Part shown: one piece after another, positions 9,111 through 18,325 of the stretch | Numbering within the stretch: position 1 is the stretch's first letter | How the letters are laid out: the number at the start of each line of letters is the position of its first letter | Origin: Anaerolineales bacterium | GTDB lineage: Bacteria; Chloroflexota; Anaerolineae; Anaerolineales; Villigracilaceae | Direction of reading: 5' to 3' | DNA length: 64,000 nucleotides | Assembly (NCBI GenBank): GCA_015075725.1 | Contig: JABTTV010000001.1 | Coordinates: forward strand, 3,711,223-3,775,222 | Notes under the pieces: generated by a model | Database searches by the model: none | What the model was told of the DNA's origin: nothing | What the model saw: the letters and a program-made list of their open reading frames with translations, nothing else | Program-made: the position numbers and the translations under genes

Positions 9111-9719
9111 ATGTCACTTTGGGCGATCCTGCCTGTTAAACCCCTTAGGCGCGGCAAGTCCCGCCTCGCCGGAGCCCTGACGGAAGAGGAACGCGCGGCG
9201 TTGAACCAGGAACTGCTGGAGCGCACGCTTCGCATTCTTTCGGAATTAAAAGAATTGGATGAAGTCCTTGTGGTCAGCCGGGATACTCATGCGCTGACCA
9301 TCGCCCGCAATCACGGCGCGAAGACCGTGCAGGAAGACGGACAGCCGCATTTGAATACCGCGCTTACACGCGCCTCCGTCGTGGCACAAGTCCATGCAAC
9401 GCAGGGAGTTTTGGTACTGCCGGTCGACCTGCCCCTGCTTACCGCAGATGATGTTCTGGCCTTGATCGACCGCGCAGCAAAGCCGCCCGTGGTGGTCATC
9501 GCGCCGGACAGGCATCACCGCGGGACGAATGCATTGTTGATGGTGCCCGCCGGGCAGATCGAATACGAATTCGGAGAAGGTTCCTTCCAGCGGCACTGCG
9601 AACGCGCGATCCAATCGGGAGCAAGACTCGAAGTGGTGGAATTACCTTCCCTTGGGCTCGATCTCGATGATCCGGAGGATTTGGAACTCATCCGGAAATT
9701 GGAAGCGCAAAAAGTATAG
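9111..9719 (+). CDS. cofC: 2-phospholactate/PEP guanylyltransferase CofC/FbiD
   Basis: CofC activates the three-carbon phosphate (2-phospholactate, phosphoenolpyruvate or 3-phosphoglycerate, depending on lineage) with GTP to feed CofD. The 202-residue product has the nucleotidyltransferase start ILPVKPLRRGKSRLAG, then LPVDLPLL (metal-binding Asp) and a DRHHRGTNAL segment, as in CofC/FbiD. It lies 2 bases after cofD and is the last gene of the F420 island; no clear terminator was found behind it. Substrate choice cannot be read with certainty, but the adjacent stand-alone nitroreductase favours the PEP route. Confidence 0.9.
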   Translation: MSLWAILPVKPLRRGKSRLAGALTEEERAALNQELLERTLRILSELKELDEVLVVSRDTHALTIARNHGAKTVQEDGQPHLNTALTRASVVAQVHATQGVLVLPVDLPLLTADDVLALIDRAAKPPVVVIAPDRHHRGTNALLMVPAGQIEYEFGEGSFQRHCERAIQSGARLEVVELPSLGLDLDDPEDLELIRKLEAQKV

Positions 9720-9950
9720 ACATTCAATACGTGAATCATTTGACAGATTCATCGGGCAAATCAATTTCTCTGTAAAACGAGAATCCCATTAGAAGAATAA
9801 GGCAGGAACGCCATAGGGCTGGTGTCTCAGGGATTAATGAAATTGAGTGTCTGTGCATCTCAGCGACTGGTAATGGGGACTCAAGATTTGGTGACAGATT
9901 GCTCCACCTGAAAGGTTCTTTTGTCATGGTTAATACGAAAACGGGGGTGC

Positions 9951-9990
9951 TATAATGAAATTGTCCTCTATTTCACAATTAACCCGAGGT
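9951..9990 (+). promoter_or_regulatory. Promoter -10 and RBS for the dihydropyrimidine-dehydrogenase-like gene
   Basis: TATAAT lies at 9951-9956 and GAGGT at 9986-9990, 5 bases before ATG 9996. The -10 box lies inside the 5' extension of the reading frame, which rules out the ATG at 9921 as start. The stretch 9720-9950 holds no convincing gene; I see nothing else in it. Confidence 0.65.
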
Positions 9991-9995
9991 GCCCC

Positions 9996-12497
9996 ATGCG
10001 AACGAAAGAAACCTTTGACGCCCTCTTCATGACGAACCATCAACTCGAAACCGAAGCGCTGCGTTGTGAGTATTGCGAAGAAAAACCGTGCCGCGAAGCC
10101 TGCCCCGTCTATTGTTCACCCTGTGATTTCCTCATGGCGGCGCGCAGCGGAAACGCATCGGATTTGCGACGGGCAGCGGGTGAGGTTATGCGCGCCAATC
10201 CGCTCGGTGGCGTTTGTGGACTGGTTTGCCCCGACACACTCTGCATGGCGGCTTGCACGCGAAAAAATTTCGACGGCTCGATCAACATCCCGAAGGCGCA
10301 GGCGACCATTGTCGAGATGGCAAAGCGGTTAGGCGGGATCCCGAAACTCGATAAGCCAGCGCTCAATGGGAAACGGATCGCTATCGTCGGTGGCGGTCCC
10401 GCAGGATTGGGGGCGGCGGCAACTCTCGGGCAGATGGGGTACGCTGTTGATATTTTCGAAGCCCGCGACAGACTCGGCGGCATGATGAATCTGATTCCTG
10501 ATGACCGGATCGACAGGCGCGTGATCGAAACAGATATCGAGTTCCTGCTCACGCTCGGCGAAATCAATGTCAAAACGGGGATGAAAATCGAGGAGCCAAA
10601 GTCCCTGCTCAAACAAGGTTACGACGCGGTCCTGGTCACCATCGGTTTGTGGAAGCCAATCGAACTGGGAATCGAAAACGAAGACCTGGCGATCAAGATG
10701 ACGGACTTCCTCTCCGATCCGGCTAGTTATCACTTTAAAGGACGGGTTGCCATTGTCGGCGGAGGCGCGACCGCCGTGGACTGCGCGCTAACCGCACGCG
10801 AACACGGCGCGCGCCACGTGGAAATGTTCATGCTCGAGAAACTCTCCGAGATGCCGCTGACGAAACGCGAACGGCAGGATTTGCTGACGTATGATATCGA
10901 AGTGACAGGGCGGACCCGCGTTACGCGCATCCTCAAGGACACGCAAGGCTTATGGGGCATCAAAGTGATGAAAGTACACCTCCCAATAGGAGAAAAATTT
11001 CACCCCACAAAAGTTGTGGACGTGGAAGGCACTGACTGCCTGAGTTCCGATTTCGAAGCGGTTATCGTATCGATCGGGATGCGATCCACCCTGCCGCGCG
11101 AGCAGGCAGAGGGCATTTTCCATGCGGGCGATATGGCCAACGGTCCGAAAACGGTTGTGGAAGCAACGGCCTCAGGCAAAAATGCCGCGCTCGAGATCGA
11201 TGCATACCTGAAGGGGGAGGAAAAACCCGTGATCCAAAAGGCGACAAAATCCTATTTCATCCTGCCAGGCTACAACCCCAAACCCATCTCACTCGAAGCC
11301 GATTTCTTCGGGCGGACAATTCACTCCCCGTACCTCTTATCCGCCTCTCCAATCACGGATGGACTTGCTCAAATGGAAAAAGCCTACAAAGCGGGCTGGG
11401 CGGGCGGCATTATGAAGACCGCGTTCGACAAAGTCCCCATCCACATCCCCAACGAGTACATGTTCACGTTCAACCCCCTAACATATGGAAACTCGGATAA
11501 CGTGTCAGGGCATCCGCTCGATCGTGTCTGCCGCGAGATCGAGATTCTCGTCAAACGATGGCCCGACAGGCTAACTGTCGGCTCCACAGGCGGACCCGTC
11601 ACTGGTCATGACGAGAGTGATTGCGCAGGCTGGCAATCGAACACGAAGAAACTTGAAGCCGCAGGCGCAATGGCTATCGAATATTCGTTGTCCTGTCCCC
11701 AAGGCGGCGACGGCACTGAGGGCGATATCGTCTCACAAAATGCAGCGCTTACCGCAAAAATCGTCGACTGGATACTGAAAGTCGGCGATGCGAATGTGCC
11801 GAAGTTGTTTAAATTAACCGCCGCAGTCACTTCGATCATTCCGATTTTGCGCGCCATCAAGGCCGTGCTTGCCAAGTACCCAAACAAGAAGGCGGGTATC
11901 ACGCTGGCAAACTCATTCCCTACGCTGGCTTTCCGCGCTTCGGCAACACGGCGATGGGATGAAGGCGTGATCGTCGGCATGAGCGGCGACGGCGTCACCC
12001 CCATCTCATACCTGACACTGGCGAATGCAGTGCCGGAGGGAATCGAGATATCAGGTAACGGCGGACCAATGACCTACAAAGCCGCCATGAATTTTTTGGC
12101 GCTGGGAGTCAAGACCGTCCAATTCTGTACGATCGCGATGAAATACGGTGTGGGCATCGTGAACGAGCTTGAATCCGGCACCGCCTTCCTGATGCAGGAA
12201 CGCGGCATCAAATCTGTGAAGGAATTGACCGGCATCGCGCAGCCGAAACCGGTAACTGATTTCATGGCGCTATCGCCGACCAAGAAGATCTCCGAATTCA
12301 ATCATGATTTGTGTGTCTCGTGCGGAAACTGCACACGCTGCGGGTATCTTGCCATTTCGCTCGATGAAAAGTTCCGTCCGTGGACCGACCCAACCAAATG
12401 CATCGGCTGTTCCATCTGCGCACAGAAGTGTTTCACGGGCGCTATCACGATGCGGGAGCGCACAGCAGAGGAACTGGCTGTGCTGGTGGAAAATTAA
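9996..12497 (+). CDS. Fused GltD-like/dihydroorotate-dehydrogenase-like/ferredoxin enzyme (dihydropyrimidine dehydrogenase type)
   Basis: From ATG 9996 the protein has 833 residues in the order of dihydropyrimidine dehydrogenase. First is a GltD-like iron-sulfur segment (CEYCEEKPCREACP, about residue 25). Next are two dinucleotide folds (IAIVGGGPAGLGAA near 130; VAIVGGGATAVDCA near 250), binding FAD and NAD(P)H. Then comes an FMN barrel related to PreA (about 430-760), and finally two [4Fe-4S] motifs (CVSCGNCTRCG and CIGCSICAQKCF). It is shorter than mammalian DPD (1025). In the FMN barrel LSCPQGG is kept, but the position of the DPD catalytic Cys aligns with a Ser in GDIVSQN, so substrate or mechanism may differ. 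With the SsnA-like gene 180 bases downstream, reduction of a pyrimidine or purine-derived ring is plausible. Confidence 0.8.
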   Translation: MRTKETFDALFMTNHQLETEALRCEYCEEKPCREACPVYCSPCDFLMAARSGNASDLRRAAGEVMRANPLGGVCGLVCPDTLCMAACTRKNFDGSINIPKAQATIVEMAKRLGGIPKLDKPALNGKRIAIVGGGPAGLGAAATLGQMGYAVDIFEARDRLGGMMNLIPDDRIDRRVIETDIEFLLTLGEINVKTGMKIEEPKSLLKQGYDAVLVTIGLWKPIELGIENEDLAIKMTDFLSDPASYHFKGRVAIVGGGATAVDCALTAREHGARHVEMFMLEKLSEMPLTKRERQDLLTYDIEVTGRTRVTRILKDTQGLWGIKVMKVHLPIGEKFHPTKVVDVEGTDCLSSDFEAVIVSIGMRSTLPREQAEGIFHAGDMANGPKTVVEATASGKNAALEIDAYLKGEEKPVIQKATKSYFILPGYNPKPISLEADFFGRTIHSPYLLSASPITDGLAQMEKAYKAGWAGGIMKTAFDKVPIHIPNEYMFTFNPLTYGNSDNVSGHPLDRVCREIEILVKRWPDRLTVGSTGGPVTGHDESDCAGWQSNTKKLEAAGAMAIEYSLSCPQGGDGTEGDIVSQNAALTAKIVDWILKVGDANVPKLFKLTAAVTSIIPILRAIKAVLAKYPNKKAGITLANSFPTLAFRASATRRWDEGVIVGMSGDGVTPISYLTLANAVPEGIEISGNGGPMTYKAAMNFLALGVKTVQFCTIAMKYGVGIVNELESGTAFLMQERGIKSVKELTGIAQPKPVTDFMALSPTKKISEFNHDLCVSCGNCTRCGYLAISLDEKFRPWTDPTKCIGCSICAQKCFTGAITMRERTAEELAVLVEN

Positions 12498-12676
12498 TCC
12501 TTTTACCACAGAATAACCCTGCGGGTCATTGTCACGGATTTACACAGTAAGTAACTCCGCGGTATCCGTGAGGTTTATGGCTAAAATGTATTTGATATCC
12601 TGATGTTCTATTTCAGGATCGCATCCCGGAAGCAGAACCTCTGGATTCCTTGCAACAATCTGGAAAGGAATGGCAC

Positions 12677-14005
12677 ATGGAAACTCGATTCGAAAACGGT
12701 ATTGTTGTGACCCTTGGTAAGAACAACCGCGTCATTTGGAACGGCTCGGTAATAACGGACGGCGAGAACATCGTCGCCGTTGGCACCACGTCAGAGATGA
12801 AAAAGAAATATCCAAACGCCAAATCAGTGGACTGCACGAACAAGGTCATCCTCCCAGCCTTCATCTGTGCTCACCACCACTTTTACTCCACCTTCGCGCG
12901 CGGCATGTTCATCCCCGGCGATCCCGCGTCCAACTTTGTGGAAGTTCTCGAGCGATTGTGGTGGAAAGTGGACCGCGCCATTGTCGGTGATGATATCCTG
13001 CTCTCGGCGCAAATCCCGCTCATCGAGTGCATCCGCAATGGGACAACCACCATCATCGACCACCATGCCTCACCATCGGCAGGCGACGGTTCGCTCGACA
13101 TGATCGAGTCAGCTGTAAGACAGGCTGGCGTGCGTGCCTCGCTGTGCTATGAAGTTTCAGATCGCAACCAGCACGGAGAAGGAATCAAAGAGAACGAACG
13201 GTTCATCAAAAAGGTTGGCAAGGGCGATGGCCAGATCGCAGCCATGATGGGGCTGCATGCCTCTTTCACAGTGGACGATGAGACGGCCGAGCGATGCGTC
13301 GGTATTGCAAAGGATGCGGGTGTCGGCTGTCACATCCATGTCGCGGAAGATGCTGCAGATCGAAAAGATTCGCTCGATAAGTACGGCATCCCAACCGTGG
13401 AGCGGCTCCACAGGCTGGGCATGACTGGCGAAAAGTCCATCTTTGTCCATTGCGTCCACATTGACGAATCTGAAATGGACACCATCGCAACTACAAACAC
13501 AATCGTGGTCCACAATCCTGAATCGAACATGAACAATGCGGTCGGTGTGACGAAATTACTTAAACTGCTTGCCAGGGGAATCCTGGTCGGGCTCGGCACA
13601 GACGGCATGAACTCGGACATGCTCACACAAATGCGCTGCGCCTACCTGCTCCATCGACTCGATAACCAAGACCCGCGCGTAGCCTTCATGGAAGCACCGC
13701 AACTGCTCCTCCAAAACAACGCGGATATCGTGGAGCGTCAATTCGGGATCCGCGTTGGAGAGATCGCCGCAGGACGGCCCGCCGATCTGGCAATCCTGGA
13801 TTATCACCCGCCCACGCCGTTGACCGAAGCCAATTTCCTCGGTCACCTCATCTTCGGGCTTGTGGATGCAACGGTGGACACCACGGTCTGCCGGGGGAAG
13901 ATCTTGATGCAAAACAAGAAGATTCTCACCATGGATGAAGAGCGAATTGCGGCACGATCACGCGAACTCGCTCCTGTAATGTGGCAACGATTACAAGAGC
14001 TGTAA
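12677..14005 (+). CDS. ssnA: SsnA-like amidohydrolase (paralog 2)
   Basis: A 442-residue amidohydrolase of the SsnA family. The ATG at 12677 is preferred over the TTG at 12650 because AAAGGA lies about 7 bases upstream. Metal and catalytic residues are present: CAHHHFYSTFARGM (HxH), HIHVAE, VHCVHID and GLGTDGMNSD. It is clearly homologous to 4229-5581 throughout (shared FARGM, TTxIDHHASP, SNMNN), so the two are paralogs. In enterobacteria and gut anaerobes ssnA is linked with ygfK, xdhD and ygfM in purine use; here it follows the fused dehydrogenase, with a TAAAAT box at 12582-12587 in the gap. Probable role: ring opening or deamination of a heterocycle. Confidence 0.82.
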   Translation: METRFENGIVVTLGKNNRVIWNGSVITDGENIVAVGTTSEMKKKYPNAKSVDCTNKVILPAFICAHHHFYSTFARGMFIPGDPASNFVEVLERLWWKVDRAIVGDDILLSAQIPLIECIRNGTTTIIDHHASPSAGDGSLDMIESAVRQAGVRASLCYEVSDRNQHGEGIKENERFIKKVGKGDGQIAAMMGLHASFTVDDETAERCVGIAKDAGVGCHIHVAEDAADRKDSLDKYGIPTVERLHRLGMTGEKSIFVHCVHIDESEMDTIATTNTIVVHNPESNMNNAVGVTKLLKLLARGILVGLGTDGMNSDMLTQMRCAYLLHRLDNQDPRVAFMEAPQLLLQNNADIVERQFGIRVGEIAAGRPADLAILDYHPPTPLTEANFLGHLIFGLVDATVDTTVCRGKILMQNKKILTMDEERIAARSRELAPVMWQRLQEL

Positions 14006-14023
14006 CCCTTAATCCTCCTTTTT

Positions 14024-14065
14024 CACAGTGACAGTCCCGCTGGCGTGACTGTCACTGTGTTTTTA
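14024..14065 (+). terminator. Intrinsic terminator after the second SsnA-like gene
   Basis: A perfect 13-base stem (14024-14036 with 14047-14059) with a 10-base loop is followed by a T-rich tract. It starts 19 bases after the stop codon. Confidence 0.9.
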
Positions 14066-14101
14066 TCTATACAAATCGGGGTGAATCCATCCGCCGTGCG
14101 C

Positions 14102-14140
14102 TATAATGTGACAGAATTCAATCCATTTCGATCATAAGGA
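14102..14140 (+). promoter_or_regulatory. Promoter -10 and RBS for the luciferase-like oxidoreductase
   Basis: TATAAT at 14102-14107 and AAGGA at 14136-14140 precede ATG 14148 by 40 and 7 bases. This is a conventional leader, unlike the leaderless genes elsewhere in the window. Confidence 0.6.
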
Positions 14141-14147
14141 TAAAAAC

Positions 14148-15143
14148 ATGGAACGTGTCGCTTTATACCTGCAAGATTCCCATAACCTGCGCGATGGATT
14201 GGACTACGCCCGTTACGCGGAACAACGCGGTTTTGAAGCTGTCTGGCAGGCCGAGTCGCGCCTTGTGCGCGATGCCATCGTCCCCATGGCTGCCTATGCA
14301 GCAGTGACCGAGCACCTCAAGGTCGGTTCAGGCGTGATCAACAACTGGACGCGGAATATCGGTCTGCTCGCCGCCACCTTTCTGACTCTCGACGACCTCG
14401 CGCCGAATCGGGTCATCTGCGGACTTGGCGCATGGTGGGATCCACTGGCAAAAAATGTCGGCATCGACCGCAAGAAACCGCTGACCGCCATGAAAGAAAC
14501 AGTGACAGTGATGAGAAAACTCCTCAACATGGAGCGCGTTACCTTCGACGGTGAATTTGTCCGTGTGAACAGCATCGAACTTGACGTGGTATACGGCAGG
14601 CGGGAGCCGCGCAATGTGCCGATCATGATCGGCGCAACCGGCGACCAAATGATGGAACTGACAGGTGAAGTGGCGGACGGAGCGGTGCTCAACTATTGCG
14701 TCGCCCCCGAGTACAACGACAAAGCCATGGAGCTTCTCGAAAAAGGATTGAAAAAATCCGGACGGAAAATGGAGGGCTTCGACCGTCCGCAGCTGATCGT
14801 CTGCTCGGTGGACGAGGATCACGACAAAGCCATCGACTACACCAAGATGCTCCTATGCCAATACATCGCCCAGCAGCCGCACATTGCGAAAGCCTCGAAT
14901 GTCTCCGATGGCGTGGTGCAAGAGATTCAATCCATCCTTGGGTGGCCCGCCACCAAGGAACAGATCATGAAGGCGAAAGACCTGGTGCCGAATGAGTTGG
15001 TTTATAAGATCACTGCCTCCGGCACACCCGAAGAAGCCAAATCCAAGGTGGAAGAGTACAAAAAGCGCGGCTGCACCTGCCCCATTCTCTATCCCGTCGG
15101 CGGCAATTTCAAACTACTAATCGATACATTCGCACAAAAGTAG
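14148..15143 (+). CDS. Luciferase-like (LLM) F420-dependent oxidoreductase, Mer-like
   Basis: The 331-residue protein is a bacterial-luciferase-like TIM barrel of the kind that uses F420 (methylenetetrahydromethanopterin reductase-like). Features are YARYAEQRGFEAVWQAES near the N-terminus, VGSGVINNWTRN (about 62-73), GLGAWWDPLA (about 101-110) and PIMIGATGDQMMELTGEVADG in the middle. Methanopterin metabolism is not otherwise evident here, so the substrate is open; the nearby F420 biosynthesis genes make F420 the likely cofactor. The gene stands alone between two terminators with its own promoter. Confidence 0.75.
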   Translation: MERVALYLQDSHNLRDGLDYARYAEQRGFEAVWQAESRLVRDAIVPMAAYAAVTEHLKVGSGVINNWTRNIGLLAATFLTLDDLAPNRVICGLGAWWDPLAKNVGIDRKKPLTAMKETVTVMRKLLNMERVTFDGEFVRVNSIELDVVYGRREPRNVPIMIGATGDQMMELTGEVADGAVLNYCVAPEYNDKAMELLEKGLKKSGRKMEGFDRPQLIVCSVDEDHDKAIDYTKMLLCQYIAQQPHIAKASNVSDGVVQEIQSILGWPATKEQIMKAKDLVPNELVYKITASGTPEEAKSKVEEYKKRGCTCPILYPVGGNFKLLIDTFAQK

Positions 15144-15165
15144 AAAGTCCCGAATCTATCGAACC

Positions 15166-15200
15166 CTCCCGCCGGCTTCAAGCCTGACGGGAGTTTTTTT
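15166..15200 (+). terminator. Intrinsic terminator between convergent genes
   Basis: The stem CTCCCG/CGGGAG (15166-15171 with 15188-15193), with an inner GGCT/AGCC pairing, is followed by seven T residues. It ends against the stop codon of the minus-strand permease gene. Confidence 0.85.
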
Positions 15201-17607
15201 ATTCGTAGGCCAACACTTCACGGACTGTCAAACGAGACGCGTTGCGCGCGGGAATGAAACTGGCAAGCATGCTCAGGAATATCACGATTCCCAGCCACAT
15301 CCAAAACCCCGGCATGGAATAGGTGTACGTCAAAGCGGTTCCCATCACTGCCTGCCCGAGCGCCTGGTTGAGTCCTTGAGTCATGGGGATAGCAAAAACC
15401 GCACCCATCGCCCAACTCATCAAACCGATGACAACCCCTTCGCGGATAAAGACCAGTGCCACGCTCCGGTTCGATGCGCCGATCGCCCTGAGGACCCCGA
15501 TCTCGCGCGTCCGCTCTAAAACGTTGATGCTCATCGTCCCCATCAAACCGAGTCCGCCGACCAGCGCCAGCAAAACCGCCATGGTCAGAAGAAGAGAGAC
15601 AATGGCATCGAAGGATGCCTCTGCATCGCGCCGTTCCGTATTGATGGTGGTCGCAAGCCCGATCTTGACGCCCACAAATTCCAGCCGTTCTTCGACAAGG
15701 CGCGTCACGGAATCGACATAGGCAGGGTCATGCCGTTCCAGTGCGATCATCAGTGCGTCCGTTTCACCGATGCGGTTTGTGATCTTCGTCATGTACTCGT
15801 AATTGACGTACATGATGGGAAGAAACGCCATTCCCTTGAACGTTCCGACAATCTTGAATGTATGTTCCTCGCCGTCGACCTTCAGGAGGATATCCCCGCC
15901 AAGTTTCATCTCAGGTTCATCCAGGAGCATGGCGGAGGGAACGACCACTGCATTCTCATCACCCGAGGCAAGCCATCTTCCTTCGGCAAGGGACGGGGAA
16001 ACGATCAAACTATCGGGATGAACCGTCGGAGCGAACATGTAGATCAAGCCGCTTTCGCTCCCATCGTCCCGGATCAAACGCGCCGGAAGCTGAATCCACA
16101 CATCGGTCCCGACCACTCCCGGAATGGATTCCGCCTCGCTTTGAATCCGATCCGCGCGGTAGGAACGGTCAAGGGCGAGCATCGAATCGCAGTTGAACCA
16201 TTTGATCATATCCTCGACGGTGCTCGAAAGGGATGCGCGCACATTGAACACGCTGATGAACGTCGCGGACCCGAGCGTGAGCGTGATCAATGTCAGAATC
16301 AGCCGGCCCTTATTCCTAAACGTATTCCGGATGGACAACAAGACCGACCTGATCGAAAAACCGCGCGCAAACCATAAATTCGCGCCAGAAAGCAGCCTGT
16401 CGATCACATTCCCGCCGAACCGACCACGGCCCATCGAGTAATTGCTCATCGCCTCTGCGGCGCTGATGCGCAAACTGGTAACGAACGGAACAAGCGAAGC
16501 CAGAACCGGCAGGATCAGCCCGATCGCAATTTGAACGGCAAATGTTTCCGGCGGCGATTCCATCGAGTAAAGGTCGAAATTGAAAAATCCAGCCAGCGCG
16601 GCGCTCAATGCCTGCGCGCCATAAACGCCAAGCGGAAGCGCTATCAACAAAGCCAGTGCGCCATAAGCCAGGACCATGACGAGATACATGCCCAAGATCT
16701 GAGCCGAGCTCCCGCCCACCGCTTTCATCACACCGATCTGACGTTTTTGCTGCGTAAGTATGGCGGACACCGTGTTGACCACGAGAAAAACGCTGAGGAA
16801 CAAGGACAACACACCGAGCAGTCCCATCAATAAAAGGATGCCGTTCAGCACATCGTTCATGGGGAGTTGTCCTGGTTCGGCGATCATGCTCAACGGAATT
16901 GTGTAGCCGGATTTTTCGACCTTGTCTTTCACGCGGTTGACGACTCTTTGAGCCCATGCTTTATCCTGCGCATTGACGGCAATCACATGCAGTTCATTGA
17001 AACCATACGGCTCGCCAAACCATTCCAACGTATCGAAGGTAACGTATCCGTACGGCGTCCCGTCGATCTGAGCGGGCAACTGGGCGGGATCATACGCCGC
17101 CCCGGCAATGCGGACCCTGCGCTCGACGTCGTTCGGAAATTTGATCAAGACCACATCGCCTACTTCCGCCTCGATTACAGGCAATGCCGCCCGCTCGATC
17201 AATATCTCGCGCTCGGGCGGGGGCCAGGCTCCGCTCTGCGAAGTGACCTTATTCACGCGAATATCGTCGTAATCGGCAATGACAAACACCGTAAGGTTCT
17301 TCCACTCGCCGGATTTTGTCAGGAGCCGCGCCGAGATGTTCCTGCGCGCATCCGCCTCCTGCACATCCTTCATTTTGCGAATGGATTCAAGAAAATCCTC
17401 GTCGAACAATTGGATCGTCCGCACCGTGCCGCTGGAGGGATGAATGGCGGCAAAACTTTCCGCAAGCCCATCGGCGAGGATCGTCCGTGCGCTCAAGATG
17501 ATCCCCAGCGCGAACAAACCGACGGACATCGAAAGCACGATCAACAACGTGCGGGTCTTGTTGCCAAACAGGTCGTTGATAACCTTGAACCAGCGCGCTT
17601 TAAGCAT
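15199..17607 (-). CDS. FtsX/MacB-type ABC transporter permease, double-module
   Basis: An 802-residue permease with two FtsX modules. Each half has an N-terminal membrane helix, a large extracytoplasmic MacB-like domain and three further helices (about 265-385 and 690-795). Short repeats such as GVMKAVGGSSAQILG and GVLRAIGASNRSVAL mark the cytoplasmic coupling segments in the two halves. Such permeases with LolD-like ATPases do not import solutes; they work in export, lipoprotein handling or envelope mechanotransmission. The two ATPase genes lie directly upstream (8-base overlap with the nearer one), forming one operon. The substrate is unknown. The C-terminus RLTVREVLAYE is standard for the family. 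Confidence 0.85.
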   Translation of the reverse strand: MLKARWFKVINDLFGNKTRTLLIVLSMSVGLFALGIILSARTILADGLAESFAAIHPSSGTVRTIQLFDEDFLESIRKMKDVQEADARRNISARLLTKSGEWKNLTVFVIADYDDIRVNKVTSQSGAWPPPEREILIERAALPVIEAEVGDVVLIKFPNDVERRVRIAGAAYDPAQLPAQIDGTPYGYVTFDTLEWFGEPYGFNELHVIAVNAQDKAWAQRVVNRVKDKVEKSGYTIPLSMIAEPGQLPMNDVLNGILLLMGLLGVLSLFLSVFLVVNTVSAILTQQKRQIGVMKAVGGSSAQILGMYLVMVLAYGALALLIALPLGVYGAQALSAALAGFFNFDLYSMESPPETFAVQIAIGLILPVLASLVPFVTSLRISAAEAMSNYSMGRGRFGGNVIDRLLSGANLWFARGFSIRSVLLSIRNTFRNKGRLILTLITLTLGSATFISVFNVRASLSSTVEDMIKWFNCDSMLALDRSYRADRIQSEAESIPGVVGTDVWIQLPARLIRDDGSESGLIYMFAPTVHPDSLIVSPSLAEGRWLASGDENAVVVPSAMLLDEPEMKLGGDILLKVDGEEHTFKIVGTFKGMAFLPIMYVNYEYMTKITNRIGETDALMIALERHDPAYVDSVTRLVEERLEFVGVKIGLATTINTERRDAEASFDAIVSLLLTMAVLLALVGGLGLMGTMSINVLERTREIGVLRAIGASNRSVALVFIREGVVIGLMSWAMGAVFAIPMTQGLNQALGQAVMGTALTYTYSMPGFWMWLGIVIFLSMLASFIPARNASRLTVREVLAYE

Positions 17608-18325
17608 GGACGGATTCCTTCATGCCAATGATCTGCCCGTCGGATAACGTGATGATTCGCGAGCCGCGTCTGGCGATATCTTCGTCATGAGTGACCATGA
17701 AGACAGTATGCCTCTCCTGTACGAGACGTTCAAATATATCCATGATCACCGCCGCGGTGGCTGAATCGAGACTACCCGTAGGTTCATCTGCGACGAGAAT
17801 GGCGGGATCGTTCGCCATGGCGCGCGCAATGGCAAGCCTTTGCTGCTGGCCGCCCGAAAGCGCGGTTGGAAGTTTTTTCGCATGATCGGCAATATCCACC
17901 TCTTCAAGGAGGGACATGGCACGCCTGCGCTGCTCCCAGATCGGGTATCGTTTCGCAAAATCCATGGGCAGCATGACGTTTTGGAGAACGGTGAGGGTTG
18001 GAAGCAATTCGAAAGATTGAAAAACGACACCCAGCGTCCTGCCGCGAACCTTCGCGGCTCGTTCAGGACCGTACTTGTGAATCGGTTCTCCATTCACCCA
18101 TATCTCGCCTGAAGTGGCGCGGTCCAGGCCGGTCATAATATTAACCAGCGTGGTCTTGCCGCTGCCGGATTTTCCCGTGACGATCAAGAATTCCCCGGGG
18201 AGAACTGCCAGATCGATGTGATCGAGCGCGGTAACGGAACCGGCAAGGCTTTCATAGACCTTGACCGCAGAACGCAATTCGATTAATGGGCTATCGGTTG
18301 ACGAATTCATCCTGAATCCTTCCAT
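17600..18325 (-). CDS. ABC transporter ATP-binding protein (LolD/MacB class), second ATPase
   Basis: A 241-residue ATPase with Walker A GKSGSGKTT, Q-loop region VVFQSFELLPTLT, signature LSGGQQQR, Walker B ILVADEPTGSLD and switch His VTHDE. This is the LolD/MacB subset that partners FtsX-type permeases. The start at 18325 overlaps the end of the preceding ATPase gene by 35 bases. The 3' end overlaps the permease start by 8 bases, so the three genes are translationally coupled. Two different ATPases with a single double-module permease suggest a heterodimeric nucleotide-binding pair. Confidence 0.88.
   Translation of the reverse strand: MEGFRMNSSTDSPLIELRSAVKVYESLAGSVTALDHIDLAVLPGEFLIVTGKSGSGKTTLVNIMTGLDRATSGEIWVNGEPIHKYGPERAAKVRGRTLGVVFQSFELLPTLTVLQNVMLPMDFAKRYPIWEQRRRAMSLLEEVDIADHAKKLPTALSGGQQQRLAIARAMANDPAILVADEPTGSLDSATAAVIMDIFERLVQERHTVFMVTHDEDIARRGSRIITLSDGQIIGMKESVHA

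Noticed and set aside
9736..9927. Minus-strand 63-codon frame in the gap after cofC
   Set aside because: No ribosome site, no motif and no support from neighbours; it lies within otherwise plain intergenic sequence.
9921..9995. Upstream ATG for the dihydropyrimidine-dehydrogenase-like protein
   Set aside because: A TATAAT box lies within this extension, and a GAGGT ribosome site precedes the ATG at 9996, so the 25 extra residues are not translated.
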